Shown in pieces: positions 4,353 to 5,678 of a stretch of DNA of 5,678 nucleotides (its first letter is position 1; each line of letters begins with the position of its first letter). Origin of the DNA: Chloroflexota bacterium (lineage in GTDB: Bacteria; Chloroflexota; Anaerolineae; J102); contig JAJRXO010000423.1 in NCBI GenBank assembly GCA_024276255.1, positions 1 to 5,678 of the forward strand, read 5' to 3'. The notes below the pieces were generated by a model. The model was not told the DNA's origin. It saw only the letters and a list, made by a program, of their open reading frames with translations, and searched no databases. The position numbers and the translations under genes were made by a program.

Positions 4353-5678
4353 GTTTTCGTTACCGGGTTTTGATATGAATAGAGGCGGTCCTCTACGCCT
4401 GATCGATGAGATGGCGTTGGGCCTGTTGATCACTGATCTGGAAGACCGCATCCTCTATGTCAATCGCAGTTGCTGCAAGATGTTCGGCTATGCCGAGCAT
4501 GATCTGCTGGGGCAGGATGCCAAGGTGCTGCTTTTCAACGATGATGAAGAGGTGCGTCGCATGCAACGGCACACCAGACGACATCTGGCAGGTTTGGCCG
4601 ATTCCTATGTGCTGCGCCTGGTTCACCGCCGGGGATATACGGTGTGGGTGCGGGTTTTCGGCACCGTCCTCTACGACGATGAAGGTGAGCCCATTGGCAC
4701 TATGGGAATTCTACAGGACATCACCCGTCAGCGGGAGATCGAATCGACACTACAACAACGCAACCAGGAATTGAGCGATCTGGCAGCGTTTCATCGCGAT
4801 CTCGGCCTGCAAAGCACCGTGGACGAGGTGGCAACGACCGCGGTGCAGGGTCTGTTGACCATCATCCCTGCCGATCTGGTCATCCTGTGGCAGCATCAGG
4901 GCTCAGCACTGGTGCCGCTCAAGGTCGAAGCCGTGAGGAATGATATCCAAATCACCGCCTTCGGTACTGTGCAGATCGGTGAGTGTCTGTGTGGTCTGGC
5001 TGCGCAGAAGCGGCGGCCTTTATATTCAACTAACCTGTATGATGATGAGCGTTGCACCCGCCAGGACTGCATCCAGGTTGAGTTATCAGCCAAGGCTGCC
5101 ATGCCCTTGCTGGTGGGCGACGAATTGCTGGGTGTGATCAGTATCGGCTCATTCAGCGAGCGGGATTTTCAACTGCAGGAGGATTTTCTGCTGGCCGCAA
5201 GCGGGGAGGTAGCCCTGGCCTTGCATCGGGCCGAGCAGCTGCAAACTGAGCAACGATTACGACGACGGGCGCAGGTGATGCAGCACGTCGCCACCATCAT
5301 CGGCAGTAGCCTCGAGCTCGATGCTGTGCTTGACAACATCCTCACCCAGCTGGAGATCATCATTCCCTATGACAGTGCCTCCATCTCGTTGTACGAGGGC
5401 GATTACGCACGCATGATCGCCTGTCGGGGGTTTGCCCACCCTGAAAACCTGATCGGCAGGACCTTTTATGCCAACAGCTACTTCGAGAATACCGTTCGCC
5501 AGACGAAACGACCGATCATAGTCCCTGATGCCACCTCCGACCCGCGCTTTCAGAACTGGGGCAGTGAATACTCTATTCGCGGCTGGTTGCTGACCCCCCT
5601 GCTGGTGCGCGGCAATGTGATCGGCTGTCTCTCCATTGACAGCCAGGTGCCTGATTACTTCAAACCCCATCATGTCGA
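4342..5678 (+). CDS. PAS-GAF-GAF signalling protein, 3' end outside the window (partial)
   Basis: An open frame from the ATG at 4342 runs 445 codons to the window edge without a stop. Residues 17-132 form a PAS domain (LLITDLEDRILYVNRS at the start, GILQDITRQREIE at the end). A coil leads to a first GAF domain (about 152-296), a linker helix (297-317) and a second GAF domain (from about 318) cut by the edge. No transmembrane segment is seen, so the protein is cytoplasmic. The first GAF domain carries Cys215-x-Cys217 and Cys238-x4-Cys243, a possible metal or redox site. The start overlaps the previous gene by 11 bp, with GAGGA at 4326-4330 eleven bases upstream, consistent with coupled translation. 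A second ATG at 4375 would lose eleven residues and has no better site. Such proteins usually end in a histidine kinase, GGDEF or PP2C-type phosphatase domain; which applies here cannot be seen. Confidence 0.9.
   Translation, partial: MTREFSLPGFDMNRGGPLRLIDEMALGLLITDLEDRILYVNRSCCKMFGYAEHDLLGQDAKVLLFNDDEEVRRMQRHTRRHLAGLADSYVLRLVHRRGYTVWVRVFGTVLYDDEGEPIGTMGILQDITRQREIESTLQQRNQELSDLAAFHRDLGLQSTVDEVATTAVQGLLTIIPADLVILWQHQGSALVPLKVEAVRNDIQITAFGTVQIGECLCGLAAQKRRPLYSTNLYDDERCTRQDCIQVELSAKAAMPLLVGDELLGVISIGSFSERDFQLQEDFLLAASGEVALALHRAEQLQTEQRLRRRAQVMQHVATIIGSSLELDAVLDNILTQLEIIIPYDSASISLYEGDYARMIACRGFAHPENLIGRTFYANSYFENTVRQTKRPIIVPDATSDPRFQNWGSEYSIRGWLLTPLLVRGNVIGCLSIDSQVPDYFKPHHV

Noticed and set aside
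5257..5673. 138-codon minus-strand frame
   Set aside because: Antisense to the second GAF domain of the PAS-GAF-GAF protein, whose motifs are clear on the plus strand.

Overview
The window looks like a piece of a bacterial chromosome, moderately GC-rich, with sigma-70 style promoters. The best guess for the host is a Chloroflexota bacterium (Anaerolineae/Caldilineae-like). This rests on protein style (a Thermotoga-like sirtuin, and long PAS/GAF sensor proteins with a solute-binding-protein-like outer domain) and on the intergenic repeats (GGG-N4 heptamers and a CGCAAAG-type fold-back repeat). That is inference; similar repeats also occur in cyanobacteria and other phyla, and there is no marker gene here.

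Layout. Bases 1-104 probably hold the last codons of an upstream plus-strand gene (stop at 39-41) followed by a strong intrinsic terminator. Bases 124-244 are a 7-bp tandem array whose minus strand has regularly spaced GGG runs. A minus-strand sirtuin (NAD-dependent protein deacylase, 250-1017) ends just beside the array. It is divergently transcribed from a plus-strand CDP-alcohol phosphatidyltransferase gene (1223-1819), and the candidate promoters of the two overlap at their -10 boxes. A 550-bp gene-free stretch follows (1820-2369). It holds a promoter-like site with a consensus -10 box and a palindrome in its spacer, a possibly structured transcribed segment, a fold-back repeat of 8-bp units, and about 300 bp in which I support nothing.

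The right-hand part is a two-gene signalling unit. The first gene (2370-4352) encodes a membrane sensor: periplasmic-type solute-binding domain, transmembrane helix, PAS, GAF and a C-terminal coiled coil, with no kinase, cyclase or phosphatase domain. The second gene (4342 to the window end, incomplete) overlaps it by 11 bp and encodes a soluble PAS-GAF-GAF protein whose output domain, if any, lies beyond the window. The overlap suggests coupled translation and a shared pathway: the first protein senses an external ligand and the second carries or recruits the output.

Nothing here amounts to a clearly new system. The most worthwhile points are the output-less sensor overlapping a second sensor gene, a four-cysteine GAF domain in that second protein, the quadruplex-prone array at the sirtuin 3' end, the interlocked divergent promoters, and the orphan promoter with an operator-like palindrome.
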